This document shows, one piece after another, positions 1 to 7,976 of a stretch of 28,910 nucleotides of DNA. Position numbers and translations under genes: made by a program. The notes beneath the pieces were generated by a model. That model was not told where the DNA came from and did no database searches. It saw nothing but the letters and a program-made list of their open reading frames with translations. Source of the DNA: a virus; the IMG/VR virus record IMGVR_UViG_3300046488_000096, positions 1 through 28,910 of that record. One strand, 5' to 3'. Numbering within the stretch: the first letter of the stretch is position 1; every line of letters begins with the position of its first letter.

Positions 1-358
1 CGTCGCATGGATTCCCAGCACCAGTTGAAGGAGTATGCCCGACATGAGTGCCGGCAGGTCCCCACCAGGTGATGAAGTCAACACGCCGGCGATAGAAGCG
101 ATTCGGACGCCATCCGAGCCAGTTCATGAGACCAACGGTCTGAACCTGCATCCCAAACACGTCTCCGGGAGAGCAGGGATCGAAGATTGAATACCGACCA
201 TAGATACTGACGTCCGTAGGAGTCAGTGATGCCTCTTTGAACTCTGATGGTCGCTGAATATGACCGTAGCCATTGTTGGCACGAGCCATTGCTGTTCCGA
301 TGGCATTCCCAAGTTGGGTTAATTCATCGGGAGTGCTAACACCAAATTTGCTCTTCAT
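1..358 (-). CDS. Candidate major capsid protein, N-terminal part (truncated by window edge)
   Basis: The frame starts at ATG 358-356 and is open for 119 codons to the left edge, so the C-terminus lies outside the window. A strong ribosome binding site (GGAGGTAAG) precedes it, and it follows the upstream stop with the junction TAACATG. The visible part begins MKSKFGVSTPDELTQLGNAI and contains a Trp/Arg-rich stretch near residues 80-95. I recognise no motif. The capsid call rests only on position, directly after a prohead-protease/scaffold-like gene in a portal, MuF, protease order, where the major capsid gene usually follows. It could be another head protein. Confidence 0.6.
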   Translation of the reverse strand, partial: MKSKFGVSTPDELTQLGNAIGTAMARANNGYGHIQRPSEFKEASLTPTDVSIYGRYSIFDPCSPGDVFGMQVQTVGLMNWLGWRPNRFYRRRVDFITWWGPAGTHVGHTPSTGAGNPCD

Positions 359-359
359 G

Positions 360-1832
360 TTACTTACCTCCACGTAAGAATTCTGTCATCGATCCGGCAG
401 CCTTGCCATCTCCACCGACGATTACGATATCAGTTTCTTTTTTCTTGATAGGGAAGCCATTCATCATGTTCTTCTTTTTGTGAGCAGCTAACTGCTCTTC
501 AGTCATGTCTTCCTCATCCATGGGCGCATTTGGATCTTCATTCAGATCCTCAGGATCCACAGGTTTCTTATCCTTGGACTTCATGCGGATGATTCGCAGT
601 TTGCCATTGCGTGGAGCATCGGAGTTAATCTCTTTCAACCGTTCGTCGTCTCCGACTAACAGTTTCTTGAGCATTTCCTTAATCTCGACAACGTCTTTGG
701 TCAACTGCTGGATTTCAGGCACTTCTTTGAAATCCACCGTCATATCGTCGCCAATATCGATCTTGAGACCATCCAACCGTTCGGACAGTTTCTGATCAAC
801 AATGTCGGCAAACGATTTCAGTACGGCATCGTCCAAAACAAATGTCTGCTCGCCATCGGCAGTTTCATCCGCAGATTCCTCTTCGACTGGAGCTGGAACT
901 TCTTCGGGAACATCTTCTTCGGCAAATTCTTTCAGGAGTCGAGCCTCAGGAATATCGTCGTATTCCTTGAGTTCAGTATCAGATACCTGATCTAATTTGC
1001 CATCGATGATTTTCTCGTCCAAGCCAGCCTTTAACAACTTAGCTTTCAGTTCATCTTTGGTCATTTCCTTTACCTCCAAACTAGATTTTGCAGCTCCGGC
1101 TCCCGACCAGGGCATACACGGAACATCCGTGATGGTGATATCGAAAGTCTTTGTCTTCAGGAAACGTAATTCTTTTAACGTCCCCTTGTATTTAAGATGT
1201 ACCGACTTACATGTCGGACACCGAAAACCCATAATAAGATGCTCTTTTCCAAGTACAAGTTGTTCTCCGCATTTTGGACATCCACCTTTGGCTTCTATAA
1301 CATAAAAGCCACGAGAGCATCGCCATTTACCATCATTTTTAGCAAGAATATCCTTACAAACTGCTTGCGAAAATGGATCATTGTAAGCATATCCCTCGTC
1401 AACTGCAAATATGCCGATCCTACGCATTGATGTAACACGTCCGATTGCCAATGCTTCTTTGTGAAACATCCTATATTCTGGATATTCTCCAGTGACTTCT
1501 GCCATTTTAGCATCGTAATCTATAGAATTTTCGGAAAACGTTTCTCCCTCTAAATCTGGAACAGCAGCAGTGCTAACCGTCGTTATCTTCCATTTTCCGT
1601 CATTTTCTTTTTCTATGTAAACATCTTGAGCATCTTTCTTTTCAGATGCACTATCAACCCACGCGCCATCTTTTACTTCGTGGGATTTCTTGAAACTAGA
1701 AATTGCAGTAGGCCATCCAAAATCTCCACCAATTGCATCAGCCTGTTTGGCAATAGCATTAATCTGTACTAATGTCAATGACACACCACCCAATTGTTTT
1801 ATTCTTGCTTCGGAGATTTTAGAATAAGGCAT
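360..1832 (-). CDS. Prohead protease / scaffold-like protein with zinc ribbon
   Basis: This 490-residue protein has three visible parts. Residues about 80-180 resemble phage head-maturation proteases, with a 'TAAVPDLEGETFS' strand, His124 in 'EYRMFHKEALAIG' and Ser173 in 'RCSRGF' as possible catalytic residues. Residues 185-208 form a four-Cys zinc ribbon (CPKC and CPTC). From about 255 the chain is very acidic and helical, as expected of an internal scaffold, and ends in a Lys-rich tail. Protease-scaffold fusions are known in tailed phages. It lies between the MuF-like gene (with an inserted endonuclease gene) and the candidate capsid gene. The start has AGGAT upstream and a candidate promoter 14 bases away. 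Catalytic residues are inferred, not proven. Confidence 0.65.
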   Translation of the reverse strand: MPYSKISEARIKQLGGVSLTLVQINAIAKQADAIGGDFGWPTAISSFKKSHEVKDGAWVDSASEKKDAQDVYIEKENDGKWKITTVSTAAVPDLEGETFSENSIDYDAKMAEVTGEYPEYRMFHKEALAIGRVTSMRRIGIFAVDEGYAYNDPFSQAVCKDILAKNDGKWRCSRGFYVIEAKGGCPKCGEQLVLGKEHLIMGFRCPTCKSVHLKYKGTLKELRFLKTKTFDITITDVPCMPWSGAGAAKSSLEVKEMTKDELKAKLLKAGLDEKIIDGKLDQVSDTELKEYDDIPEARLLKEFAEEDVPEEVPAPVEEESADETADGEQTFVLDDAVLKSFADIVDQKLSERLDGLKIDIGDDMTVDFKEVPEIQQLTKDVVEIKEMLKKLLVGDDERLKEINSDAPRNGKLRIIRMKSKDKKPVDPEDLNEDPNAPMDEEDMTEEQLAAHKKKNMMNGFPIKKKETDIVIVGGDGKAAGSMTEFLRGGK

Positions 1833-1846
1833 TGTAGTATCCTATG

Positions 1847-1859
1847 CATATATACTTGC
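1847..1859 (-). promoter_or_regulatory. Candidate phage promoter element upstream of protease/scaffold gene
   Basis: The minus strand reads GCAAGTATATATG, matching the window-wide consensus G(C/T)AAGT(T/A)(T/C)A(G/T)(T/C)(A/G)T. It ends 14 bases before the start at 1832, with the ribosome binding site in between, and sits between the endonuclease stop and the next gene. Promoter function is inferred. Confidence 0.5.
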
Positions 1860-1861
1860 TG

Positions 1862-2515
1862 CTATGAAAATTCACTATTATATTCACATTCACGTCGTCG
1901 TTTCTGTGATTCTGACATTTTGCGTTTAGTTTCTTCAGAATGATGCATGCCAACATTCCATGGAGCTTTGTCAGAACGAAAGAACATCTTACGTTTTACT
2001 TCTTCTGTTAATTTATGTCCTTTATTATTAGTATTTCCTGTCATTGCATCAGAAATTTTATGTTTTGCTTCTTCAGTGCACGTCTTACCTTGTCTACCTT
2101 TTGTACTAACAGACATTTTCTGTCTTGTCTCAATACTACGAGGTATTCCTTTATTCCATGGAACTTTACCTTTACATCCATCAGATATCTTACGTTTAGC
2201 TTCTTCTGACATTTTCAATCCTTTATTACTGTCAGCAGCTATGCGTATATTATATCTATTAGGTCTATCACGTTCTATTAATGCATCTTCATATCGTGTT
2301 AATTCAAACTCTTCACAATAAAGAATAACCTTGAATGAAAAGTTTTCAATACCATACTTATTGACGGCATATATAAGATGTATATTGTCATGATTATATC
2401 GCAATTCTTTAATGTGTCCATTGCATCGTCCATGAACATTAGTTGCTGATTGTCCTATATAAGACTTTCTATTCAACAAGTTTTTAATCTCGTATATACC
2501 AAAATATATAGTCAT
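1862..2515 (-). CDS. GIY-YIG homing endonuclease with NUMOD3-type repeats
   Basis: A 217-residue free-standing homing endonuclease. The GIY-YIG nuclease core is seen as GIY at residues 6-8 and YIG at 19-21, followed by Arg30 and the likely metal-binding Glu76 in 'LTRYEDALIE'. From about residue 103 the protein consists of four to five NUMOD3-like DNA-binding repeats of the form 'SEEAKRKISDGCKG..PWNKG'. Such proteins nick or cut a specific phage DNA site and spread their own gene. It is inserted between two head genes, one base after the MuF-like stop (TAATATG), with only a weak GGA ribosome site. Its DNA looks more AT-rich than the flanks, as expected for a mobile gene. No intron boundary is visible. 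Confidence 0.93.
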   Translation of the reverse strand: MTIYFGIYEIKNLLNRKSYIGQSATNVHGRCNGHIKELRYNHDNIHLIYAVNKYGIENFSFKVILYCEEFELTRYEDALIERDRPNRYNIRIAADSNKGLKMSEEAKRKISDGCKGKVPWNKGIPRSIETRQKMSVSTKGRQGKTCTEEAKHKISDAMTGNTNNKGHKLTEEVKRKMFFRSDKAPWNVGMHHSEETKRKMSESQKRRRECEYNSEFS

Positions 2516-2516
2516 A

Positions 2517-3197
2517 TTATCCGATGGTCGTAGGTACTATTGTATCAAGAGGGACTTTACGCATTTCAATATGACCACTACGATCTATGCAATCAGGGCA
2601 GTTTTCTGCTGCTTCGTCTACTACCCATGTGCACTGAATAAGTTTCGTGGTCTTAGTACGGTCTATTTCAATAAGATCCCAACGACATCGGCAGTTAGTC
2701 AAGCATTTCGTGCTGCCGTCTCCTGGGAACCATGGCAATCCTTTGAATCGCCCTGGCTGCCGTCGTGTTCCACCGGCAAACTCACCAGCCTCTGTAATGG
2801 CTGCTGTTGCCTTGCCAGCTTCTCCGTACATATGCGCACGAGCTTGTATGGCTGCTAATGAGATATTATCACGTTTCTCTGCTATAGTATCAGCAAATCC
2901 ATGCAAAAATCTGTACTGTTGTTTAACTTCAGCACCGATACGTCCCCAATCACTCTGAGTCATATTATCCCAGCCACCTTTGCCAATCGTGCCAGTTGCT
3001 ACGTGAAGAGCACGAATTTCTGACTTCATGGCCTCTTCCCATGCACCTATTGACAGATTGCCATTGTAAACCTGCGACGCCAAACTGTCAGCAGTATCAT
3101 TAAAGATAGCAGTTCTTATGATATTTAGATTGTCACGAGAAGCCTCATCAATGGGAAGCTGCTTTTCAACAATTGGATTCATACTATCCTCAGTCAT
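2517..3197 (-). CDS. MuF-like minor head (head morphogenesis) protein
   Basis: This 226-residue protein matches the C-terminal half of SPP1 gp7/MuF minor head proteins. Residues 115-145 read 'AIQARAHMYGEAG...EAGEFAGGT', followed by 'LPWFPGDGSTKCLTNCRCRW' at 154-173. The Cys residues 165, 169, 171, 189, 200 and 203 could bind metal; the paired Cys segment is typical of the family. MuF proteins sit at the portal vertex inside the head and can enter the host with DNA. It is shorter than usual and lacks an attached toxin domain. The start (ATG 3197) overlaps the upstream stop as ATGA and has a GAGG ribosome site. It lies downstream of the portal gene. Confidence 0.7.
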   Translation of the reverse strand: MTEDSMNPIVEKQLPIDEASRDNLNIIRTAIFNDTADSLASQVYNGNLSIGAWEEAMKSEIRALHVATGTIGKGGWDNMTQSDWGRIGAEVKQQYRFLHGFADTIAEKRDNISLAAIQARAHMYGEAGKATAAITEAGEFAGGTRRQPGRFKGLPWFPGDGSTKCLTNCRCRWDLIEIDRTKTTKLIQCTWVVDEAAENCPDCIDRSGHIEMRKVPLDTIVPTTIG

Positions 3198-3406
3198 ATT
3201 GCCTCGAACAATATCGGTATGCCTTGTCTTTGCGCTTCCGCCAGCATAGCCATTTGCGGTATCGCATCCTCTGGCAGGCTGAGCGTAATTCGCACGCCGT
3301 GGTCCGCAGAAATCGTTTGCACCTTATACACTTCGGCGGTGAAGGTTATCTCGCTCATTGCGTCACATTCGCGGCGATGCGGATGGGGGTCATGCAACGA
3401 ATTCAT
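3194..3406 (-). CDS. Small conserved phage protein of unknown function
   Basis: A 70-residue protein if the ATG at 3406 is used. I chose this start because GAGG lies five to six bases upstream; the next Met (3358, 54 residues) has no ribosome site. The core 'EITFTAEVYKVQTISADHGVRITLSLPEDAIPQMAML' looks like a small beta-rich domain that I have the impression recurs in phage genomes without an assigned function. It overlaps the 3' end of the beta-helix gene by 17 bases and the MuF-like start by 4, so it is probably translated with them. A 20-base piece of this gene recurs at 14464-14483. Confidence 0.65.
   Translation of the reverse strand: MNSLHDPHPHRRECDAMSEITFTAEVYKVQTISADHGVRITLSLPEDAIPQMAMLAEAQRQGIPILFEAI
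3332..3351. repeat. 20-base dispersed repeat, copy 1 (inside small gene)
   Basis: These 20 bases are identical to 14464-14483. Here they encode part of 'EITFTAE' in the small gene at 3194-3406. Confidence 0.7.
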
Positions 3407-4796
3407 GTGCGCCTCTATCCGGCGCAGTAACATTGCGAATCGTGCCAAAGTAGTCGGTAGTCACGCCTGCCACCACAGTCGATGCGCCAATTGCAGTAGA
3501 CAATGACGTGAGTTTGTATCCTCCCGCATCCAAGGGAGTAGCAATTTGGTCAAGTTCTATCGTCTGTGTTGGATTTACTAACAACGGATCGGCGGTAATA
3601 TCGCTAGTCCCCTGAGCCGAAGCGGGAGGCGTTACTGCCCAGAAGTTGTTAGACCAGGTGATACCTGTTGCATCTTCAGTCAGGGAATCGCTGCCTGATG
3701 CCGCCCGAATCAAGTTGTTTGTGATGACTGTTCCTGAGTGGTCGCATCCTGTTTCCGGTGCTCTGATAATGATGGCATCGTATGTGTTGGTAAGAGTAAT
3801 AACCGTGTTATTGGTAATCGTATCGTTGGTAAGACATGAACCTGCCGCGCCACCCTTGGTAAAATCAATTCCAGCATGACAATTGACCGTAATATTATTG
3901 CAAATCAAACGGTCATGCCCGATTGCGTACCCAGCGATAATGCCTTCATTGGCAATGTATATCCCAAAGCTCCAACCAGAAAAGCGCTTGTATGTGGTAT
4001 CGGAGGTGTAGTAACAAAAGTTCCCAGATATGGTCATATAACTTACCTGGTCTAGGCAGATATGCATCGCCCAATTGTCCCAACATCGATTGCCGATTAT
4101 TGTTATGTGGTGTGTATAGGTACTTAGAATTCCCTCACCGACATTTTGATAGACCTGATTATTGCTGACAATAGTATGATGGCCGAGATCCGCGTAGGTA
4201 GTGCTTCCAACAGCAATACTACCACGCCAATCCACGTCGTGAGCTGCGGATACCAATCCACACCGATGGACCTGATTAGTGTTGATCAGATTATAATTAC
4301 CGAAGGACAGGATACCCTGTTGCCACGTGTCATGCACATTGTTGCCACTGATGATAACATGATTGAACGACTGACCAGCATCCCAGTTGCCGTTAAATAT
4401 GCCGTACCAATCAGCGTTACATACCTCGAAATTGCTAAATGTGACATAGCTCGCCGCAATCGTCACCAGGGCGGTATGCTCTGAGTGATCTACGTCCAAT
4501 CCAGTGCCGTCGATTTTGGGAAGTGCACCAGAACCATAACACGAGAATACGATGGGATGACCTGCGCTGCCGCTCCGCGTAATGTTGAGTAATGCCGCCC
4601 ACGTCTCGCCCCGCTTGAATAATACGCTCTCGCCCGGATTCAGCGTCGCCGCATTTACCTTGGCGATAGTCTGCCAGGGCGCAGCAGTCGTCAAACCACT
4701 GTTGGTATCCAATCCCAGGGTGGCATCGACATAATATACTTTTGCCGTCGCCCCGCTCGCCAACAGTATCGCCCTTCGCGTTCGTGGATTGGTCAT
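3390..4796 (-). CDS. Right-handed beta-helix protein, probable tailspike or adsorption protein
   Basis: A 468-residue protein of the parallel beta-helix (pectate-lyase-like) type. The N-terminal 'VYYVDATLGLDTNSGLTTAAPWQTI' is the usual entry to such folds, and the body has repeating turns ('NHVIISGNNV', 'LINTNQV', 'HHTIVSNNQV', 'HITIIGNRCW', 'MTISGNFCY', 'LICNNITV'). The C-terminus 'DYFGTIRNVTAPDRGAHE' is the common closing motif of secreted beta-helix proteins. Phages use the fold in tailspikes that bind or cleave surface glycans; the catalytic residues cannot be judged here. The ATG at 4796 was chosen because AGGTG lies six bases upstream and it overlaps the stop of a tiny upstream gene (ATGA). 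Its place between portal and MuF genes is unusual for a tailspike. Confidence 0.8.
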   Translation of the reverse strand: MTNPRTRRAILLASGATAKVYYVDATLGLDTNSGLTTAAPWQTIAKVNAATLNPGESVLFKRGETWAALLNITRSGSAGHPIVFSCYGSGALPKIDGTGLDVDHSEHTALVTIAASYVTFSNFEVCNADWYGIFNGNWDAGQSFNHVIISGNNVHDTWQQGILSFGNYNLINTNQVHRCGLVSAAHDVDWRGSIAVGSTTYADLGHHTIVSNNQVYQNVGEGILSTYTHHITIIGNRCWDNWAMHICLDQVSYMTISGNFCYYTSDTTYKRFSGWSFGIYIANEGIIAGYAIGHDRLICNNITVNCHAGIDFTKGGAAGSCLTNDTITNNTVITLTNTYDAIIIRAPETGCDHSGTVITNNLIRAASGSDSLTEDATGITWSNNFWAVTPPASAQGTSDITADPLLVNPTQTIELDQIATPLDAGGYKLTSLSTAIGASTVVAGVTTDYFGTIRNVTAPDRGAHEFVA

Positions 4797-4888
4797 ATTT
4801 TCACCTGAACACCACACTGGCATGACCCGTAATTATGGACCACACCAGGCCGATTACCGATATGCCCAGCAACGTTTTCTATAGTCAT
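4793..4888 (-). CDS. Tiny translationally coupled protein with CxC motif
   Basis: A 31-residue frame, MTIENVAGHIGNRPGVVHNY followed by GSCQCGVQVKI. It has a clear GGAG ribosome site seven bases before its ATG (4888), begins nine bases after the preceding gene ends and its TGA overlaps the beta-helix start as ATGA. Those signals support real translation. The Cys-x-Cys near the end might bind metal. I do not recognise it. It could act mainly as a coupling leader for the beta-helix gene. Confidence 0.5.
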   Translation of the reverse strand: MTIENVAGHIGNRPGVVHNYGSCQCGVQVKI

Positions 4889-4897
4889 TAGTAACTC

Positions 4898-5614
4898 CTA
4901 GTCAATGAACTCGCCCTTGATGGTCAGAGTCAGAGTGGTTGTTCCGGGACTCGTAGCTGCTACTGCCTTCAGGTAGGCATACAAGGTCGTGTTTACGCAT
5001 GTGAACTCAAATCCCACGCTGCGAAGTGTGGCCACATTGAACGCAGACACAGGAGCCAGGTAATCAGTGATGGCAATCGGTATAACACCCTTGCATTGCG
5101 CCACATCGGCAGCAACCAGGGTAAAAGCGGCATTGTCAGCGGCAGGCGTCACGATATCCGCCCCAAAGAGCCACAGCTCGTAAGCCAGCGCCGCAACACC
5201 TGCCAGGGTGATGGTGTAGATCACGCTCCGCTTGCCAGCAGCAGATCCGGCACCAGCAAAGGTAATCAGGCCGCCAACCACGTCAGCGATGGTATAAGCA
5301 CCATTGGTAACGGTCAGCGTCATGGGAATGGAGAAGCCTTTGCCCATTATATTTACATCACCGATGACCGTACCTGAGACAAATTTGGCATTAAGAGCAA
5401 TGAGGATGTTCTTGATACCTTTCCACAGACTGATGCCTGTCTTCGATGCAGCAGTCTCAGCAACTGTTGAAGAAGCGGGAGCATCGGTAGTGTTGCCGTC
5501 TGCAACACTGGATTGTACAATTATGCCAGCTGGATCTCCAGGCTCGTCTGGATTGATCCTTCCAGATAATATGTACCAAATTCGTTCTAAGTAAATTTCA
5601 GCACCTGATGGCAT
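4898..5614 (-). CDS. Putative phage structural protein
   Basis: A 238-residue protein, rich in Ala, Thr and Val, with no signal peptide. The C-terminal part from about residue 95 ('LTVTNGAYTIADVVGGLITFAGAGS' through 'TTTLTLTIKGEF') alternates hydrophobic and small residues as in beta-rich virion proteins, and includes 'AYELWLFGADIVTPAADNAAFTL'. The type looks familiar from phage particle proteins of unclear role. It follows the portal gene by 15 bases with an AAGGAGAT ribosome site and precedes the beta-helix gene, so the two may form part of the same surface structure. It could be a head decoration, neck or fibre-base protein. Confidence 0.55.
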   Translation of the reverse strand: MPSGAEIYLERIWYILSGRINPDEPGDPAGIIVQSSVADGNTTDAPASSTVAETAASKTGISLWKGIKNILIALNAKFVSGTVIGDVNIMGKGFSIPMTLTVTNGAYTIADVVGGLITFAGAGSAAGKRSVIYTITLAGVAALAYELWLFGADIVTPAADNAAFTLVAADVAQCKGVIPIAITDYLAPVSAFNVATLRSVGFEFTCVNTTLYAYLKAVAATSPGTTTLTLTIKGEFID

Positions 5615-5629
5615 TGTATATCTCCTTGA

Positions 5630-7741
5630 TTATTTCAATATACCAAACTTTTTAATTTCTTCTTCGACAGTTAGTGCATATTTCGAAAGGATAGGATTAT
5701 TGCGCCAACGCTCTAATTCGTCATGAAGCGTTTTCCTGGTAGGTGATGATCCGCGCACGGCTTCACCATCCGGTATTGGATCGCCATGAATATTGCGTGC
5801 TTCGGCAACGATTTGTTGTTCTTTCTCGCGCAAGAAGTCTAGAGCATCTTTAACTGAGTCGTACTCAAGACTTTGCTCTTTTATAATGATGGCATCTTGG
5901 ATATTCGTACTAGGCTGCAGTTGTGCCACGATAACAGGTTGTCCTGTCCACATTGACCCTAGAGAAACACGAACTTCCTTGCAGATGCCGTTATGCCATT
6001 CGAACTTTGCCAAATCGTCAGGATAACGCTCTTTAAAACTATCGTTATGCACTTCGGTATCCGTTACCACGATACGTTCGTCAGTAACCAAATAATCTGG
6101 TATAACACCACGGTCTGCAAGTATGCGCAAAAATTCATCTTTAGTAATAACCTGTTCAGCACGATATTTCGCAGAATTGGCAGCACCACTTTGTCCTGCA
6201 AAACTATTGCCGAGTCCACCAGCAGATCCTGCGCCTAAACTCATAGCTCCACCAGTTTGTACACCAGGTAGCATCGGTGTCGGCAAGGTTGGTTGGCCAT
6301 TCGGTTTATCAGGACTTGGGTTGCCGCGAGCCTTTGTTACGGCATTGGTAGAGCCAAATGCTGAACTGTCTGAATATGTATATTTGGGATTAGCAGCTTT
6401 AGGATTAGCACCCATGGTATCTTCTTGCTTAGGAGGCAAATTATAAAGTGGGAAGAAGGCATCAATCCAAGCCTTTGCTATGGCAGCAGCATTAGCATCT
6501 TCTTCGATGTCCTGCGTATCAAAGGCAAAATCTGTATCATCGTATAACTCGCCATTGATGTGACGCTCCATCGTACTGATGAACTCTCCCGGTCCTTTAC
6601 CTTTTGCTTTAAGATGTTGAATTTCAGATTCACCTGCTGAACCAAGACCTCCACCAGCCATGCTCCAAAACTCTCTGGCATCAACACCAAAGCACAACGC
6701 AATCGTGTTAACATATTGTTCTACAACAGATTTGCGATCAAACGATTCTGGAAGAGATGCAAAGCCAATCATATCAAGACTGACTTTGGCACTTGGGTCT
6801 GAACCAATAAGCCACAATACCTGTGGAAATGTGAGCGAGTTGCCAGCTTCACGAGAAGCATGCCAAAGTTTAAGAGCATCTTGGAACTCATCCATTGTCA
6901 GTCCGGACACGGCAGCAACACCTTCAGGTGGCAGGTTGTCAAGTTTCTGATCATCGTAATCGTGCAGACCCATAAGAAGTTGTGCAGCCCTGAATGCTCT
7001 ATCAACTGCACAAATTCCTGCTCCGAGATCGTATTCTCGTGGTGACGGCAGTGAAGCAAAGTGAATGAATTCTCCCGGCTTGAATCGTAATATCTGACCT
7101 GTTTCCATGGAAGAATACATAACTGGCGATAGTGAGTTGCCTGTCAATGAACAGCATAAGGCATCCATATGCCCTATATCAACCATCGGAGCGAATGTTG
7201 GATCGCCATCTTTCGCAGTCTCTATAAACGTGCCACGGTTTACCGTATAGAAATCATTAGAGACTGAAGAGATAAATCCTCCCCAGTCCCAACCTCCCAT
7301 ATGCGCAGCGCGTGATAGCATGCGAGCAGTATTAGTTGCATGCAAACGCTTGCCGGTTACTGTCCATCCCAGAGCTGCCATTTTTGCAGTCATAGAATAA
7401 ATTGCGCCAGCTAGTATAGGCTCGTCTTGCCACACTGTTGCAAGAAAGAAATCTCTATTTGGATTGTTATGTGCTGGGACGTGCTTCCAACGATTTTTGC
7501 CATCTTTCGTGCCAACATCCTGCATCCACTGACGCATTGATCCATAGACTAAATTGTACCCGAGGTCGTGGTCCGTTTTACGGACATCTAACTGGGATAA
7601 GCGTTCTTTACTTTCTATCGGACCAGTCTCTACTTCGCCACTCTTGATAGCTGCATCAACCTTAGCTGCCATTTCTTTGTAACTGATAGGCTCATGCCTT
7701 AAGGCTTTGTACGCACTATTTATTCTGGTAAGGATAGTCAT
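5630..7741 (-). CDS. Portal protein
   Basis: A 703-residue portal-like protein, the dodecameric ring through which DNA enters and leaves the head. The region at residues about 95-430 has the portal pattern: 'PILAGAIYSMTAKMAALGWTV', 'RFKPGEFIHFASLPSPREYDLGAG', and 'VEQYVNTIALCFGVDAREFWSM' followed by a Gly-rich loop and 'ESEIQHLKAKGKGPGEF'. A Gly/Pro/Ala-rich linker (about 455-535) joins a C-terminal domain of about 170 residues that I do not recognise. The long tail is an extension compared with 400-500 residue portals. It lies first in the head block, downstream of a 235-base gap with repeats and hairpins. The start ATG (7741) has no strong ribosome site, so a start a few codons downstream is possible. 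Confidence 0.82.
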   Translation of the reverse strand: MTILTRINSAYKALRHEPISYKEMAAKVDAAIKSGEVETGPIESKERLSQLDVRKTDHDLGYNLVYGSMRQWMQDVGTKDGKNRWKHVPAHNNPNRDFFLATVWQDEPILAGAIYSMTAKMAALGWTVTGKRLHATNTARMLSRAAHMGGWDWGGFISSVSNDFYTVNRGTFIETAKDGDPTFAPMVDIGHMDALCCSLTGNSLSPVMYSSMETGQILRFKPGEFIHFASLPSPREYDLGAGICAVDRAFRAAQLLMGLHDYDDQKLDNLPPEGVAAVSGLTMDEFQDALKLWHASREAGNSLTFPQVLWLIGSDPSAKVSLDMIGFASLPESFDRKSVVEQYVNTIALCFGVDAREFWSMAGGGLGSAGESEIQHLKAKGKGPGEFISTMERHINGELYDDTDFAFDTQDIEEDANAAAIAKAWIDAFFPLYNLPPKQEDTMGANPKAANPKYTYSDSSAFGSTNAVTKARGNPSPDKPNGQPTLPTPMLPGVQTGGAMSLGAGSAGGLGNSFAGQSGAANSAKYRAEQVITKDEFLRILADRGVIPDYLVTDERIVVTDTEVHNDSFKERYPDDLAKFEWHNGICKEVRVSLGSMWTGQPVIVAQLQPSTNIQDAIIIKEQSLEYDSVKDALDFLREKEQQIVAEARNIHGDPIPDGEAVRGSSPTRKTLHDELERWRNNPILSKYALTVEEEIKKFGILK

Positions 7742-7786
7742 AATTTTAATATTTTCCAGTTAATCGTCAGTTTCGTGGTCTTTCTT

Positions 7787-7803
7787 GAGAAACTTTGTTT
7801 CTC
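7787..7803. terminator. Short perfect stem-loop, possible terminator
   Basis: GAGAAAC-TTT-GTTTCTC, a seven-pair stem with a three-base loop, followed on the plus strand by TTTTAAA. On the minus strand, where the genes lie, no U-run follows, so it is not a classical intrinsic terminator for them. Confidence 0.4.
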
Positions 7804-7805
7804 TT

Positions 7806-7851
7806 TTAAATCAAGTATATACGAGCGTAGCGAGTATTATACTTGATTTAA
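7806..7851. terminator. Long inverted repeat, possible transcription terminator or processing site
   Basis: Arms TTAAATCAAGTATA and TATACTTGATTTAA (7806-7819 and 7838-7851) pair perfectly over 14 bases around an 18-base loop. It lies downstream of the thymidylate-synthase-like gene. Its A/T-rich stem base resembles bidirectional terminators, but a clear U-tract on the minus strand is missing. Confidence 0.45.
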
Positions 7852-7860
7852 TTCTAACTC

Positions 7861-7917
7861 ACTTATATATACTTACTTTACTTATATATACTTACTTTAC
7901 TTATATATACTTACTTT
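7861..7917 (-). repeat. Three perfect 19-base tandem repeats, each with a candidate promoter element
   Basis: The plus-strand unit acttatatatacttacttt occurs three times without a gap (7861-7879, 7880-7898, 7899-7917). On the minus strand each unit contains GTAAGTATATATA, matching the 13-base element found before other gene blocks. The array lies 120-175 bases upstream of the portal start. It may be a multiplied promoter or binding site. Confidence 0.75.
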
Positions 7918-7976
7918 GATTGCTTTGATGACTTCCGTTCGAATTTCGCATTGCACGTAACTTAGCATACAAAAAA

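Larger units (their letters stand above)
7742..7976. other. Intergenic region with tandem repeats and hairpins
   Basis: The longest gene-free gap in the window, 235 bases. It holds three tandem 19-base repeats (7861-7917), a long inverted repeat (7806-7851), a short perfect hairpin (7787-7803) and a TCGTGG word at 7773. It separates the thymidylate-synthase-like gene from the portal gene and is the likely control region for the head block. Confidence 0.7.

Noticed and set aside
505-1430. Long plus-strand reading frames opposite the protease gene and elsewhere
   Set aside because: They overlap convincing minus-strand genes, have no ribosome sites and show the Ser/Leu-rich or Cys-rich make-up of antisense shadows.
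7861-7917. CRISPR array
   Set aside because: Three directly adjoining 19-base repeats without spacers are a tandem repeat, not a CRISPR.
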